A DNA stretch of 6,534 nucleotides, taken from the NCBI GenBank assembly GCA_002687175.1, contig NYZP01000008.1, positions 1 to 6,534 of the forward strand, written 5' to 3'. Every line of letters starts with the position of its first letter. Position 1 is the stretch's first letter. A program made the position numbers and the translations under genes. The notes below the pieces were generated by a model, which worked only from the letters and a program-made list of their open reading frames with translations, had not been told where the DNA came from and did no database searches. The DNA is from Parcubacteria group bacterium (lineage in GTDB: Bacteria > Patescibacteria > ABY1 > Buchananbacterales > UBA6539). This document shows, piece by piece, positions 6,179 to 6,534 of the stretch.

Positions 6179-6534
6179 ATGAAAGAAATTATTAAAAAGG
6201 TAGTGCCAAAATGGGCTATTAGTTTTTATCATTGGGTATTGGCTAATTTTGGAGCGCTGATTTATGGCTACCCATCAAAAAAATTAATTGTAATAGGGGT
6301 AACCGGAACAAAGGGCAAGTCAACAAGCTCCTATTTGATTGCTAAATTTTTGGAAGGCGCTGGTCATAAAGTAGGCCTAACATCTACCATTATTTTTAAA
6401 GTTGGCGAAAAAGAATGGTTAAATGATAAAAAAATGACAATGCTTGGTAGATTTGGATTGCAAAAACTTTTAAAAGAAATGGTTAAGGAGTGCTGCAAAT
6501 ATGCTGTAATAGAAACATCGTCTGAGGGTATTGC
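6179..6534 (+). CDS. MurE-like Mur ligase, 5' part only (runs off the window)
   Basis: ATP-dependent ligase of the Mur family, probably joining an amino acid to a UDP-MurNAc-peptide in peptidoglycan synthesis (UDP-MurNAc-tripeptide synthetase type). Only 118 codons are present, and no stop is reached by 6534. The P-loop GVTGTKGKSTS is at residues 40-50. After it come GHKVGLTSTI, the usual strand-turn of MurE-type enzymes, and finally YAVIETSSEGI at the cut end, matching the MurE IETSSE-type motif. MurE of E. coli has about 100 residues, a UDP-sugar-binding domain, before its P-loop; here there are only 39, with aromatic and hydrophobic residues and a YGYPSKK segment. An in-frame TAA at 6170-6172 rules out a longer start. 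It could be a lineage-specific MurE, or a relative such as MurT or a cyanophycin/CapB-type ligase. The gene symbol is withheld because the substrate domain is missing. Confidence 0.8.
   Translation, partial: MKEIIKKVVPKWAISFYHWVLANFGALIYGYPSKKLIVIGVTGTKGKSTSSYLIAKFLEGAGHKVGLTSTIIFKVGEKEWLNDKKMTMLGRFGLQKLLKEMVKECCKYAVIETSSEGI

Noticed and set aside
3463..6534. A complete dcw (division and cell wall) cluster
   Set aside because: Only murD and a MurE-like gene are present, separated by a hydrolase and a terminator; no fts, mraY, murG or murC sequence is seen.
1..6534. CRISPR array, tRNA, rRNA, insertion sequence or phage genes
   Set aside because: No spaced direct repeats, cloverleaf-like segments, terminal inverted repeats or transposase motifs were seen on reading both strands; the window is nearly filled by six ordinary genes.

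Overview
The window is AT-rich and tightly packed, with every supported gene on the + strand and no mobile element, RNA gene or CRISPR array visible. The gene content and sequence style suggest an uncultivated, small-genome bacterium of the candidate phyla radiation (Patescibacteria, most likely Parcubacteria-like). The signs are short intergenic gaps, near absence of Shine-Dalgarno sites, a MurD with an NDTTATTP motif, and a Mur ligase whose P-loop lies only 40 residues from the start. This assignment is an inference from memory of such genomes and was not tested by a search. TGA ends two genes and is never read through, so the code looks standard.

Layout: (1) 13-2667, a full-length P2A-type (calcium-pump-like) P-type ATPase. 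(2) 2672-2806, a possible 44-residue, very basic small protein filling the gap and overlapping the next start. (3) 2793-3458, a short soluble family-2 glycosyltransferase. (4) 3463-4773, MurD (UDP-MurNAc-L-Ala:D-Glu ligase). (5) 4770-6074, a predicted lipoprotein with a clan GH-A (GH5-like) glycoside hydrolase fold, overlapping murD by ATGA. (6) 6075-6178, an intergenic stretch with a clear rho-independent terminator and promoter-like elements. (7) 6179 to the window end, the first 118 codons of a MurE-like Mur ligase, cut by the window edge.

Functional reading: genes 3-5 form one probable transcription unit (4-bp gap, then 4-bp overlap) concerned with the cell envelope: a sugar transferase, a peptidoglycan-precursor ligase and a surface-anchored sugar hydrolase. 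A second peptidoglycan-type ligase follows after the terminator as its own unit. The ion pump is upstream and probably functionally separate.

The most notable pattern is that three genes not tightly coupled to an upstream gene (ATPase, glycosyltransferase, MurE-like) each carry TATAA(A/G/T) at exactly -11 to -6 from the ATG and no Shine-Dalgarno site. This is what promoters of leaderless mRNAs would look like. Other points worth checking are the hydrolase (NEP motif changed to VEP, plus an EF-hand-like DxDxDGxxDxxD loop), the missing N-terminal domain of the MurE-like ligase, and altered ion-site residues in the ATPase. I see no convincing wholly new multi-gene system here.
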